The position numbers and the translations under genes are program-made. From Rhizophagus irregularis (taxonomy: Eukaryota; Glomeromycota; Glomeromycetes; Glomerales; Glomeraceae): a stretch of 64,000 nt of DNA. The notes below the pieces were generated by a model, which ran no database searches, was not told the DNA's origin, and saw nothing but the letters and a program-made list of their open reading frames with translations. The stretch is taken from positions 1,488,001 to 1,552,000 of the forward strand of contig NC_089443.1 of assembly GCF_026210795.1 (NCBI RefSeq), given 5' to 3'. Positions within the stretch are counted from its first letter, which is position 1, and every line of letters starts with the position of its first letter. This document shows positions 48,933 to 60,317 of this stretch, one piece after another.

Positions 48933-50799
48933 ATGAACTTTCTAGAGTTTGCTAAAGAATACAAAAAATTATTTCCGAATATCACATCTGAAGAAATTTG
49001 TAAAGCTTTTCAGGTTAACAGTAAGTTGGTTTACCCATCAAAGACCTGCTATTCTTGTTCGATAACTAACTAACCCTTTTTGGTCTCCTAACCCAATTTA
49101 GATGAACATCAAGGTAAGCCTTTGCGTCGTAATGTTTGGTTAGCTCGAACGTGACGCTTAATTAACAGATAATTTATAGAACTTAAAAGAAAGAGAGTCG
49201 TAGACGTCGTGGACGTTAGTGCTCGAACTCTAGAAAATTTTAAAAAAAGACCCAAGCCAACACTCCCTCCGGTCAACGAACTTGTTGGCTTCCTAGAAAG
49301 ACCTCTTTCCGAAGATTTAAAGATACCACTTCTTCAATATCAATACGATTGCTTAATATCAAATAACTTTGAAGATTTGTGCACTTCAAAAGACCTCAAT
49401 ATATTATTTTGTGTTAGCAAATTTGAAAACTCCTTCGGATTTTATAGTAAATTTGTTTCTGCATCTTTATGGAACAATCCACCCTCAAACGTTGGGACTG
49501 AATATTCCTTCGTTTCATTCTGGGATAATAACATTCGATACCCTTTGGAATTGCTTCTTCCTGATGGTAATTTTGTCCGGAATACCTCCAAACACATGAG
49601 TACTAACAGAGATCGGCCAGACTATGGCTTCCTTCTCAGTAATGCCTGTCTTTTCAGAGGTGAGGAGAAATCATTTCTTAATGAGGATCCAAGAGCTGAA
49701 CTTGGGAACAAACTCGTTTGGACTTACGAACCCGCCCCATATATACTTGGTGAGGCATTATATCAATTTTCAAATAAACATAATTACCTATATGTTAATG
49801 CAGGTTTGTCATCGTAGGATATTATGCAAATGGGCCCACTGTTGAATTTGTTGCTATTTGTTCACCACAGCCCGGGTCTACCGAGCCAAATATTTTCAAC
49901 ATCGCAAAATCAGACTTACAGACTAAGGCGCAGAGGATTCTTCATTTGCGACGGATGATAAACCTAAGTTTAATCATTGAATCAATTCACAATGCGATTG
50001 GATTACACGATTTTCCTGAATTTTATCCAGTTAAAAGGTGAGTTAAAGAATTTGATTTGAAATATTTCACGTTCTGATAATGTTCTTTTTCTCATTCTAT
50101 TTGCAGGAGTGATAAGATTATCGAAGTGTGTGCCACGAAAGTTAAAAAGACCTTTACACATTCTTATCCTGCAATCAATTATGGACGTGTTGAAAAACTC
50201 AGGAACATATACAAGAAATTGGAGGTTAAAGGTGTACCAAACGTTGACAAACTTTTTGCTTCCTATTGCGATGAAAAACATGGAGCTGTGGTTTATCTTG
50301 AACCGAAGGGAATAAGAGTTAATCCAAGTAACCAGGAAGAGCTTCTTAACGCAATCATCTGTATTCTTGAAACACTTGAGGTAAGCATGTAGTAATTGCT
50401 AAGTGCATGTTTATTGGCGCATTTCTCACTTGACGTTCTTCAACATAGGTTTTGCATAGTGAAGACGATCCAATATTTCATCAAGACATCAGATGGTCAC
50501 ACGTTGTAAGACTGTCCAATGAAAAATCGAAATGGATTCTAATAGATTGGGATGATTCTGATAGTCCCCCAACTCGACCTGCAAGCCACCTTGCAAAAGA
50601 TAATCATACTCCGGAAGTATTTGAGGCAGGTCATGGTGGAGAAGTTGATATTTGGGGTGTTGGAAGATTAATTACGGATGCAAGTATATGGATTACAGGC
50701 CTATCACATAATATAATCAAATTTGGAGAACAAATGCAAAGTAACAATAAACCGTCGGTTTATGACGCTATAAATTTTTTAAAGTCTTTGGCAAAATAG
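48933..50799 (+). CDS. Diverged kinase-like protein, one frameshift (5 exons)
   Basis: Exons 48933-49020, 49102-49113 (12 nt), 49180-50037, 50107-50380, 50449-50799. About 527 codons, but the third exon is out of phase by one base: the frame hits TAG at 49815-49817 and resumes one frame over with RFVIVGYYANGPTVEF. The break lies near 49800-49806. The N-terminal 30 residues form a helical FLEFAKEYKKLFPNITSEE segment. The C-terminal 150 residues form a degenerate protein-kinase lobe: HQDIRWSHVVRL (catalytic loop, with His where Asn binds metal), WILIDWDDSD (DFG equivalent) and GGEVDIWGVGRLI (subdomain IX). Such kinase-like domains occur in Crinkler-related and other expanded fungal families. 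Either a young pseudogene or an assembly error. Confidence 0.65.
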
Positions 50800-50904
50800 A
50801 TTTGCGAAAATTTCGTGTAAAATAGATGTTTAAATCAATGTGTATTTCGAGTTGTAAGACGTAATGCTAGAATGCTAGATAAATTAGAAATAATATGTAT
50901 ACTG

Positions 50905-51326
50905 TATAGCAAGTCATCATTCACCAAGGAATTGGAAAGATCCTGAAAATTTTAATCCTGCTTGGTTAGGTTTTGGTAGTGGTAATAGCAAGTTAAAACA
51001 TAATATATATATAAATTTTTTTTTTAAAAAAAAATTTAATAATCTATTTTTTTTATTAAAAAATTAGTAGATGTATAGGAATTAAATTCTCGGTTATTAA
51101 ACAAAGAATAATGTTATGCGATATATGTAAGTTTATGTTCATAATTTTCGTAGTATTAAAATTAATCTAAAATTATAATTTTTTTTTTTATATTTATAGT
51201 AAGAAATATAAAGTATCTTTACCAACAGATAGTATTCATAAAGATAAATTAAGAATTGGAAGTGATGGTAGTGGAACTATGGAAATATTTCCAGTGTCTT
51301 TAATATTTAAAAGAAGAAAGAATTAA
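50905..51326 (+). pseudogene. 3' fragment of a cytochrome P450
   Basis: Matches the last three exons of the P450 at 39246: HHSPRNWKDPENFNP then a deletion removing the PERF motif, WLGFGSGNSK, an intron with a similar T/A run, a CIGIKFSVIKQRI exon and a final KVSLPTDSIHKDKLRIGSDG exon ending FKRRKN and stop at 51324-51326. The haem loop has lost its Arg context. There is no upstream P450 sequence, so it is a truncated duplicate. It lies about 105 bp after the kinase-like gene. Confidence 0.88.
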
Positions 51327-52419
51327 ATAACTTTATAAAATTATATTTAATTAATAAAAGTAATTCGATATTTGTTATCATTTAAAATAATTATTCCGTA
51401 ATTTTTGTAAATTATATAATTTAATTAAATATGGTGCAGTCGATATTTTATCTTAATTTAGAGCGGTTTGTCAAACTTTTATTTGATCACGTGTGTTTAA
51501 AGGTACTGTATATATTAAGCTAAAAGCGGTTCATTATGATATTTTCATTACACATTGACGTCAAAATGTACTGAATATAATTATTTCAACGTAAATTGCG
51601 CTGCAGAAATGAGAATACTTAGAGATTTAAATTAGTACAAAAAATTTTTTCGATTTAAAAACAAAAAACTGCGTATTGTGTTAATTAATAGGTAATTAAA
51701 GAGTATATGTTAGACAATATAATAGCGTCCATGAAATCATGGGGTTTCATTTACTTAGAATAAAAAATTTATCCGTTATATTTGTCCTTTTAGTAAAAAA
51801 AAATTGAAAATTTAAAACTCCAAAACACTAAATGTTCAGAATTATTATTTTATATTTTTATATTTCAATTTGCGAATTTCCTTAGTCATTTAAATCAATA
51901 TCTTTATAGCCAATAAATTTATAAAATACTTGGCTAATGATGAGGAACTTAAAAATGTACCGTTAAATTTTTAGAACTTGTTGAACAATATTTACTAAGT
52001 TTGGACAGGTAAGCGTTGAGAGGATATATACTCTACCGCAAGTCCTATCTGTTGATATGTTTAAGGATTCCTTTCTGCCATTTAGAAGAGAAAAGTTTTA
52101 ACTTTTTTATAGATAAAATAATTATTTACTGCAATTATTATGCAATACTTTTGCTAAATATGTTAGTGGTACGGCCAATAATATCAAACTTAAAGAAAAT
52201 AATATGATTTAGGCCAGAATTAGGAATTTTGGCCAACATTATAAAATGGAATTACGAATCAAACTATATACTTTGTTAAACATGGTGGCTTAATTTGTAC
52301 TACTTTTGTGTACATTTATTGTATGACATTTAAATATATTTAAAAAAAGAATCCACATTTAGAATTATTTTCGCCTCTTGCTATTATACTCTACGATTAC
52401 TAATAATAATAATATCAAA
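51327..52419. other. Intergenic, upstream of Sel1 kinase
   Basis: No gene recognised. The last roughly 210 bp (from GGCCAGAATTAGGAATTTTGG, about 52213) match the upstream region of the paralogue (about 60126), so this is conserved promoter or 5' UTR. Confidence 0.6.
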
Positions 52420-54736
52420 ATGCAAAACACAAAAAATACAAATGAATGGATTAACTGGATTGAAGAAGCAGTTTCTAAAGAGTATTATAAACTCTATGAA
52501 CATGAAAATTTTAGCGATATTCAAAAAATTGGCACTGGAGGATTCGGAAAAGTTTATCGTGCGAGTTGGAAAAATTCTCAATATTTTGCGTTGAAAACTT
52601 TTTTTAATCTTGATGACGTTACTGCAAAAGAAATCGTTCATGAGGTATAAATTATGAAATAATCAGAATATAATATTTTAAAATTCATAATATTTATTTG
52701 CTCATTTTAAGTTTATATAATATTGATATTCTAGCTTAAGCTTCAACGGGATAAACAATTTCATGATAACATTATTAAATTTTATGGAATTGCAAAATTT
52801 GATCCAGGTATAGTAAAATTAATATACTATATGTTTAAAACGTGATTTTATAAAAGTATATTTTAATAAAAAATGATTATTTCTTATTTATAATTAGAAA
52901 ACCAAAATTCTCAATCAAATAATTATTTGCTAGTGATGGAATATGCTAATTCTGGTCCTCTTAAAAATTATTTAAAGGAAAATTTCAATAGTCTTACATG
53001 GAACAATAAATATAACTTTGCGTACCAATTAGCCTGTGCCGTGTCATGTTTACATAATGAAGGAATTATACATCGTGATTTGGTAATCTACTTTATTAAT
53101 TATATAAAAGTATTATTGTGTATTTTTGTTATATCCTAACATCATAACGTACTTACAGCATTCCGGTAATGTACTGGTCCATCGAAACAATATCAAATTA
53201 TCTGACTTTGGGTTGTCGAAGAGAATTGAATCATCATCCAACACACAATCAAAACTTTTTGGAATAATTCCTTACGTTGATCCAAAAAGATTTAGGGGAC
53301 GAAGAAAAAATAAAAGTTCAACACAAATATTTTCGTTAAATGAAAAAAGTGATGTCTATAGTGTTGGTGTATTACTTTGGGAGATATCTAGTGGTCAACC
53401 TCCCTTTTATTCTGAAGGCGAACAATATGATATTGATTTGGCTTTAGAAATTTTACAGGGTCTTAGAGAAGAACCCGTTCCCGATACACCTGAAGATTAT
53501 GTTGAGATTTATACTAGTATGTAATATTTTTTTTTTTTTGAAAAAATTTTTTCAACTCTCTTATACTATTATGTGGTTTTTATAGGATGTTGGAATGGCG
53601 AACCAGACAAACGCCCAACCATAAATCAAGTAGTAGAAAGATTAGAAGCAATTATGACAAAAATAAACATAATAACAGAAAATTATCAAACAGAATTAAG
53701 CCTTCGATCAACATCAACGGATGGACAAAATTTTAATCCAATTAATATTGGTACTTTATCGAATATTAATAATTCATTACATGGGGAAATGTCTCAAATT
53801 ATACAAAATTTTGGTAAAATGAACACAATATCTACATCATTAACAAATGAAAATAAAAAAAATTTAAATAAAATGGTTAATGATACAGTAAATTATATTT
53901 TCAAAATAATTAATGAAGGAAAAGAATTAACGCATATCAAAAATACTAAAAATATTCGTGATTATTTTGATAATAATAATATAAATTCACCAGAAATTTA
54001 TTGTTGGTTATTAATTAGTCAAAATAATTCAGATTCTATATTCTTACTTGGATATTTTAATTATTTAGGGATTGAAACAAGCGAAGATAATAAGAAAGCA
54101 TTTGATTTATTTATTGATGCGTCAGAACAATGTCATATATTAGCACAATTTTATGTTGGATTATGCTATGAAAATGGCCGTGGAACTGTAAAAGATGAAA
54201 AATTGGCTTTTAAATGTTACCAAAAAATAGCCAATAAGGGTTATGCTTCAGGATTATTGAAAATTGGTTATTTCTTTAATAATGGTATTGGAACTAGTGT
54301 TAATTATCAAAAAGCATTTGAGTTATATCAACAGGCGGCAAATCTAGGAAGTATTATGGCTCTAAACAATCTTGGCAGTGTGTATTATGATGGTAGAAGT
54401 GTTGAAAAAGATTATTATAAAGCTATGGAATTATATCAACAAGCGGCAAATTTAGGTAATAGTGTGGCTCAATATAATCTTGGTGGTATGTATTATAATG
54501 GAGATGGTGTTGATATAAATTATGAAAAAGCCTTTGAATTATATTACAAGGCAGCAAATTCAGGATTAAATAATGCTCAATATAATCTTGCTGTTATATA
54601 TGAATATGGAAAAGGAACTGAAAAGGATATAATTAAAGCAATTTATTGGTACGAGAAATCTGCTAAGCAAGGATTTCAACGTGCTCAAAATAAATTAGAA
54701 GATTTAATAAAACGACAATCAAGCTTGTTTATTTGA
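52420..54736 (+). CDS. Protein kinase with C-terminal Sel1 repeats (5 exons, 663 aa)
   Basis: Exons 52420-52644, 52735-52807, 52898-53082, 53159-53516, 53586-54736, phases exact. The start at MQNTKNTN is chosen because the paralogue at 60318 shares it. N-terminal kinase domain: [13 protein letters not shown] glycine loop (38-50), Lys 59 in FALK, HRDLHSGN (158-165), LSDFG (175-179), YVDPKRF replacing APE, and [11 protein letters not shown] linker of about 140 residues, Asn/Ser/Thr-rich, leads to about six Sel1-like 36-residue repeats (roughly 430-650) of the form [10 protein letters not shown]...A..NLG..Y..G.GV. Sel1 repeats form a helical solenoid for protein interaction; fusion to TKL-type kinases is a Rhizophagus hallmark. 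Fully competent catalytic residues. Targets unknown. Confidence 0.92.
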
Positions 54737-55117
54737 ATGAGCATAAAGTACAAGTAAATTATTATTTTTACTAATAGTATTTTATGCCTGAAGGTGGAAA
54801 CGATTAATTATATTAGTTAAGTAGAGTAATTGTAGCCCAGTAATATTTTCACTTATTAGATTCGTGATGCATTATTTTCTACAATATTTATCGCTCCTTA
54901 AATTTGATTTTTTGCTATAATTCCAATTTATCTGTGATGAAAAATAAGTATATATTTCTTTATTGTTGATGAAAAATTATCTAAGTTTCTTGACTGAAGA
55001 AATTTCTTTATAGTAAATTCTTAAAATTAAAATATTTTTGTTCTTATTTACCACCAAACTCATCTAGTGTGGTAATTTTTTAATGTGGCCAAATTATGTT
55101 TATGTATACGTCGAACT

Positions 55118-55308
55118 CCCTGCTGATCCGTGGTTTATCTTTCCATGTTTTTTCCGTGAATGTATCATTTTAATGGAATTTATAGCCTTAAATCATGGAA
55201 ATTTTCATCTCGCTAACACGGATATCCGTGAATGTATCATTTTCACGGAATTTTTACGGAAGACACGGAGAAATAATGGAAATATTCGGATAAAATTTTT
55301 TTATAGGG
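55118..55308. mobile_element. CCCTATAA-family MITE (TSD ACT)
   Basis: Left end CCCTGCTGATCCGTGG (partly diverged), right end TTTTTTTATAGGG, flanked both sides by ACT. The internal motif is CCGTGAATGTATCATTTT and TTCACGG / CACGGA in both orientations. Confidence 0.7.
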
Positions 55309-56186
55309 ACTTAACGTTTTTTAATTAAAAAATAATAACCCTGGCAATGATAACGATGATATATAACATAAACATCTAAACCTAGTCATTAAGCTTATCG
55401 TAAAATGATTTCTTACCATGTCGTTAGAAGATTATTTACAAAATATTTTTAGATCTTTATTAATAATAAAAAAATTCCCAAACTACAACATTGCTGCTAT
55501 TATTACTACTTACTACTCTAAATTCAATACTTAAACCGCTATTAACTTCATGATCTTTACTAGAAGCTTCGATATTATATAATTACTTATAACCCTAGTA
55601 TTATATTTAACCATTATAATTGTTATATTAGTTATAATCATTATAAAATTTTGTTAATTCTAATGTTTCGATATTTGATTCTATTTTATTTTATTATAGA
55701 AGATTGGTCGAGATGTTAAATACATGAAAGGCAGGAATGCAAGAGGTAGTAAAAATTACATTGAATTACTATCTTAATGTTATTCAACTATCTCGCCCAA
55801 TAAGGAGTCCACCCTTCGTGAATAAGTGTATCTAACGCTAGAGAAACTACGCCGCTAGGTCAAATCCATCATGACGGGGAAATTATAAATTATAAAGCAA
55901 TCCATCTAAAAAAAATAAGATTCGTATTTTTCTTTCAGTTTCCGGAGAAACTACTATACGTAAATGCTGTAAAGTATGGAATGGTTCACACTATTCTAAA
56001 TTGTGTAAGGTTGAGATTATATTTCATGAAATGTGTCCTGGAAATTGGTTAATCGTTTGATGTGCGCTAAACGTTCACGTTATTTGTGTTTACTTGTTTT
56101 CAAGTAACGTGCTTGTTCAGAGTCTAGTTGATCTTTTTTGGCTATTCTTTCCAGCCGTTTAAGGTGTTTTTTTCGGAGAACGTCTC

Positions 56187-56372
56187 CCCTATAAAAAATT
56201 TTTATCCGTTATTTCTGTAAAAACTCCGTAAAAATGAGCCTTTCTCGGATCCATTTACGGAAAATGTAAATAATTAGATAAATTCCGCGATATAAGGTTA
56301 TTAATTCCGGAAATGTGAGCCTTTTACGGAAAAAAGATGGAATATAAAAACGGATTGACTTTTTTTACAGGG
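56187..56372. mobile_element. CCCTATAA-family MITE (TSD CTC)
   Basis: Begins CCCTATAAAAAATTTTTATCC, ends ACTTTTTTTACAGGG, with CTC directly outside both ends. Internal TTACGGAAAA / CCGTAAAAA units alternate in orientation. Its right half is nearly identical to the element at 32381 (TTATTAATTCCGGAAATGTG then AGCCTTTTACGG). Confidence 0.85.
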
Positions 56373-57163
56373 CTCCAGTCGTTGTTTTTTAATGTAACGT
56401 TAGAGCCAGATAATTGAATATAAAGAACGAATCGTACGTCTTCTGGTTTGATTCTGATGTTGGTTGGTAAAGCAGCCCAACCAGGGATTATTGGTATATC
56501 TTTTTGATAGGAAGAGGTGTGTTGGTGGTATGAGGTCTCTTTGGACGAGTCGGTTGAAAGATTTTGTGCGTTCTTATCTATATTCGGTATATGTTATGTT
56601 CGATTTTGAACTAGAAAAAATTGAGGATAATCTAGAAGAATTTGGTTGCACGTATGAATGTGTAAGAGAAAAAAAAGGACAAAATATATATGGGTAACCT
56701 GCTGGTTCGGGGAATAGATTTTCTGATATGAAAAACATTTCCTTCGTGCTACAATTAATTGATTTTGTATGTCCTTTATAGGATTATTTGATTTCCTTTT
56801 AAATAAACGATCACGAATACGCTCCCTATGTCTTTTTTGATGTTTTGATGTCTTTGAATTCTTATTTGATAGAAAAGTGAGATCAGAATATTTTTTCTGT
56901 ACATGCTTTTTTGGCCTTTAGATAGTATATCCTTTCGTCCGTTAGCTTTATATGTGATGTTATATGGCGATGCGAATAAACTTTTTTGCCGTTTTATACT
57001 AAACAGTGGCTGAACGGAAGAATTTTGTAAGAAATTTTTGATTTCTATACTAATTACTTTGATTCATTCTTTAACTTTTGATATTGATCGAAAAAAGATC
57101 ATTGATGCATTACACACGAAGGAATCGATTCTAAAGTTTTGAGATTTTTAGTCTTTTCAATAT

Positions 57164-57344
57164 ACAAGCGCCTCCCGTTATAACGAAACTCTTCGGGACA
57201 TTATTAAATTTTTTCTAATTGTCGTTATAACAAAATGTATTATGTTTATATGACGACATCAAAGGATTCCAAAAAATGGTATATCGTTACACAATAATAT
57301 GTCGTTATAACGAGATGTCATTATAATGGGAGGCACTTACTACT
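57164..57344. mobile_element. pogo-like MITE with AAGCGCCTCCCGTTATAAC ends
   Basis: AAGCGCCTCCCGTTATAAC at the left pairs with AAGTGCCTCCCATTATAA (reverse complement) at the right, with further GTCGTTATAACGA inverted blocks inside. Related in style to the elements at 16557 and 46530 but with its own terminal sequence. The exact edge and TA duplication are uncertain by a few bases. Confidence 0.75.
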
Positions 57345-59121
57345 TGTATTAAGAAATATTAAATTACATGATTTGTTAATTTGTAAAAAGAAATGAGTAA
57401 GATTTAAAATTAGGAATAAGAATATTCAAGGAATTTTTCAATAGAATCTGATGAATGATTAATTTTAATCCTTTCAAGATTATTCATAATTATGACGACT
57501 AATAAATAGTTTGATTTTATATTCCAAATTTTTTATCCAAAAAATTTACTAATTTTTATAAATGTTTAATCTAAAAATAATTATTATATAATTGCATCGT
57601 TCCTTCCACGTCACGAAAATAATAACATGATTCCCAATTTTAAGAGCAAATTATTTACATCGGTCAATTTAGGCGAAGGCTACAAATGAACACTGACATA
57701 CAATCGTTCTGTTTTAATAATATCATATCCGTTATAAATTGTAATACTCACTGAAATAGTTCATATAATAGTTTATTAATGATGCGTCATCGCGAATGAG
57801 ATGTTAACTGGGATCTAGTTTTGCAAATAAATATTTATTATCTTTTTAAATTCATATATACAGTAAACTTAGAAACTTTAATTTAATAAACAAATATTGA
57901 AGATATGTTAAAAGTTCTTTCTATTTTCGCATTTATCGAATCCCCTCACGAAATATTTTTCTATTTAAACCCGGCTCAACGGTTAAGACGTTAAATCGAC
58001 AATAGTTTTTTTTTATTATTTAATATTTTTTTTATCTTTAGTTATATATCATATAGATACTATTAACTAAATGTAGAACAACGTGATTATTTCTGTGACC
58101 ACTAGCTGTTATCTCAATTCGTTGTTTTTTTCTTTTTTGAACTTTATACTTGCTTGCAAAAATATCTTCCGGTTGGTATTTCATTACTTTTTTTAGGTGT
58201 GTAAGGTTCTGAAAATATCAGTTATATATTTTTATTTATTAAAACATTTCGCAATATAAATACAGTATATAGTATAAAATGCTTATCGAGTCTAATTTAA
58301 AAAGAATATACTGTAACTAAAAATAGTATTACTATTTTAATTACCTATAATATGAGTCACGTTTATCCTATCTAAAATTGCTAATTTAAGACCTAACTGT
58401 ATTGTGTATGATCTAAAATTATCGTTATACTACGTTACTATCCTAGATTTTAATATGTTTTTTGATTTTTGATATTTTCTATGTTTAGAGACTTTTACTA
58501 AATTTTAATACATTAAGAAAAAACCTTTAAACCAAGATATCGTCCAAAAAGAATTCTCCTCTTTTGTCCGCCTAATCATTAGTCAAATCCAAGCGTTGGC
58601 CCAAAAATTCCTTCTCAAATTTGTAAAAACTTGAAGGATGAATTTGTTTATTCGCTATCGGAATCTTCCCTTCGTTCCTGCGCTGTCACTGCACGTTTTT
58701 ATTCTTGTTAATCTTGTCTTCATCCTCGATTGTTTCCCCTTTTCCTTCTGGAAAGCTCGTCTTCTTGTTCAAATCTTCCAATCTTTCGCTAAAATTATTG
58801 TTTAAATTGTCAAGTTCTTCATGTTCTTCTTTTGTTCTCGGTATTGTTGAAAGAAGATCAGATTTGGCGTCAACGAATTTATCTTTAGATGTTGTTTGCG
58901 CTGGCACCTTAAATCTGTTTATTCATGTTCTTCTTTTAATCTTTTATACGTACCCTTTCACCAATTAGCTCGTCTTGACTTTTCATTTGGAGTCCTTTCC
59001 CCATATCTTCTTCCATTGTGGATTTATAAATTGCCTTTAATAGACCGCTTTCGTTGTTAAAGTATATCAAAATATATTTGATTTTGTTAATTTTAATAAC
59101 TTTGGCAAAATGTCCACCGTA

Positions 59122-59832
59122 GGGATTGGAACCGTCCAAAAAAACCTTAACCGGTTAAAAAAACCAGTTAATCGGAACGTTTAACCGGATAATAACCGGT
59201 TAAAGATATAAATTTTACGTTTAACGCGTTTATAAGTTTTATTTTGCCCATTTGAATATTTGATAAATCTATCACAATTTTACTCTTAAAATTATGCATC
59301 ATTTATGATAAAACCACATTTTTAACTTTGTTCATAAATATTTGATAAATTGTAAACACATAATTTATATAAATAATGTAAATATAAATACTGGTAGTAA
59401 AAATGATAGAATTGAAATAATGAAAACGATTGATTGTTCTTAACCTATTTTCTCTAAAAAGACTATAGATAACATTTCAAGTATTTAATTATGATATTTA
59501 TTTACCTTATTAGTGCTAGCAACTTGAATTTCTTTTAATAAAAAGAAGATTATTGTCTTGATGACTCAGATTGAGATTCTTATACTATGTCTCTATAGTC
59601 AATATCATCCATGTTGTATAAAAAATAAAAAAAATAATAATTTAAAAAAAAAATTTCGTAAAAAATTGAGCAATAAAAAAGTTTCAATCAGTTTATTTTT
59701 TTAGCTAGCTGTTAGCCAACATAGGAATATTGGAGGTTCTGAATTAAAAAATCATCTGATATAACAATCTTCATATTTAACCGTTTTTTGGATTATCCTA
59801 ACCGGTTAACCACTTTAACCGGTTCCAATCCC
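59122..59832. mobile_element. 711-bp element with GGGATTGGAACCG ends and ACCGGTTAA motifs
   Basis: Left end GGGATTGGAACCG, right end CGGTTCCAATCCC, with clusters of AACCGGTTAA palindromes near both ends (five on the left, three on the right). The AT-rich interior has no transposase. No convincing target duplication. Confidence 0.75.
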
Positions 59833-60317
59833 GAAGGTTTTATTTTATATTTTAATTATCTCATGAGTATCTCATGTTCTCTCTTTTCTGTTTCTTCTTT
59901 GTCTAATTTTTTACTTACCATTCGTATCTTTTTTTAATCGCTGTTGCATTTAATTTTTCGTCAAACATTCAGAAAAAGTACGTTCGTTCATTTGTTGTTA
60001 TCGCTATATTGGACTTTCGTACCAGACCCATTAAATCTTGATAAACAAAAAAAATTGATCTCTAATTTAAATTTAACTTGTACTAAATATGCATTTTTTT
60101 TTTAATGAAACAAAATTTATATTGTAGGCCAAAATTAGAAATTTTGGGCAAAAATTATAAATTGGAATTACGAATCATATGATATGTATGCACAGTGACC
60201 TGATTGTTTGTATTACATTTGTCAAAAATTTGTATATATTTAGTAAAGTCCATAATAGAATCATTTTTTCTCTTAATTCTTTTTTCTTGTAAATTTACGA
60301 TTATCAATAATATCAAA

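Larger units (their letters stand above)
54737..60317. other. TE-rich intergenic region between the Sel1 kinases
   Basis: No intact gene. It holds two CCCTATAA-family MITEs (55118 and 56187), a pogo-like MITE (57164) and a GGGATTGG-ended element (59122). Minus-strand frames at 58907-58686 and 59139-58936 are charged (one has KEEHEELDNLNNNFSERLEDLN, coiled-coil-like) and may be remnants of a coding region cut by the 59122 element, but there are no domain matches I can name. The stretch 57925-58055 is repeated after the second kinase (63847-63975). Confidence 0.55.

Noticed and set aside
58686..59139. Charged minus-strand frames as a real gene
   Set aside because: Two short frames in different phases, cut by a transposon end, without recognisable domain or clear splice sites; mentioned only as a possible remnant.
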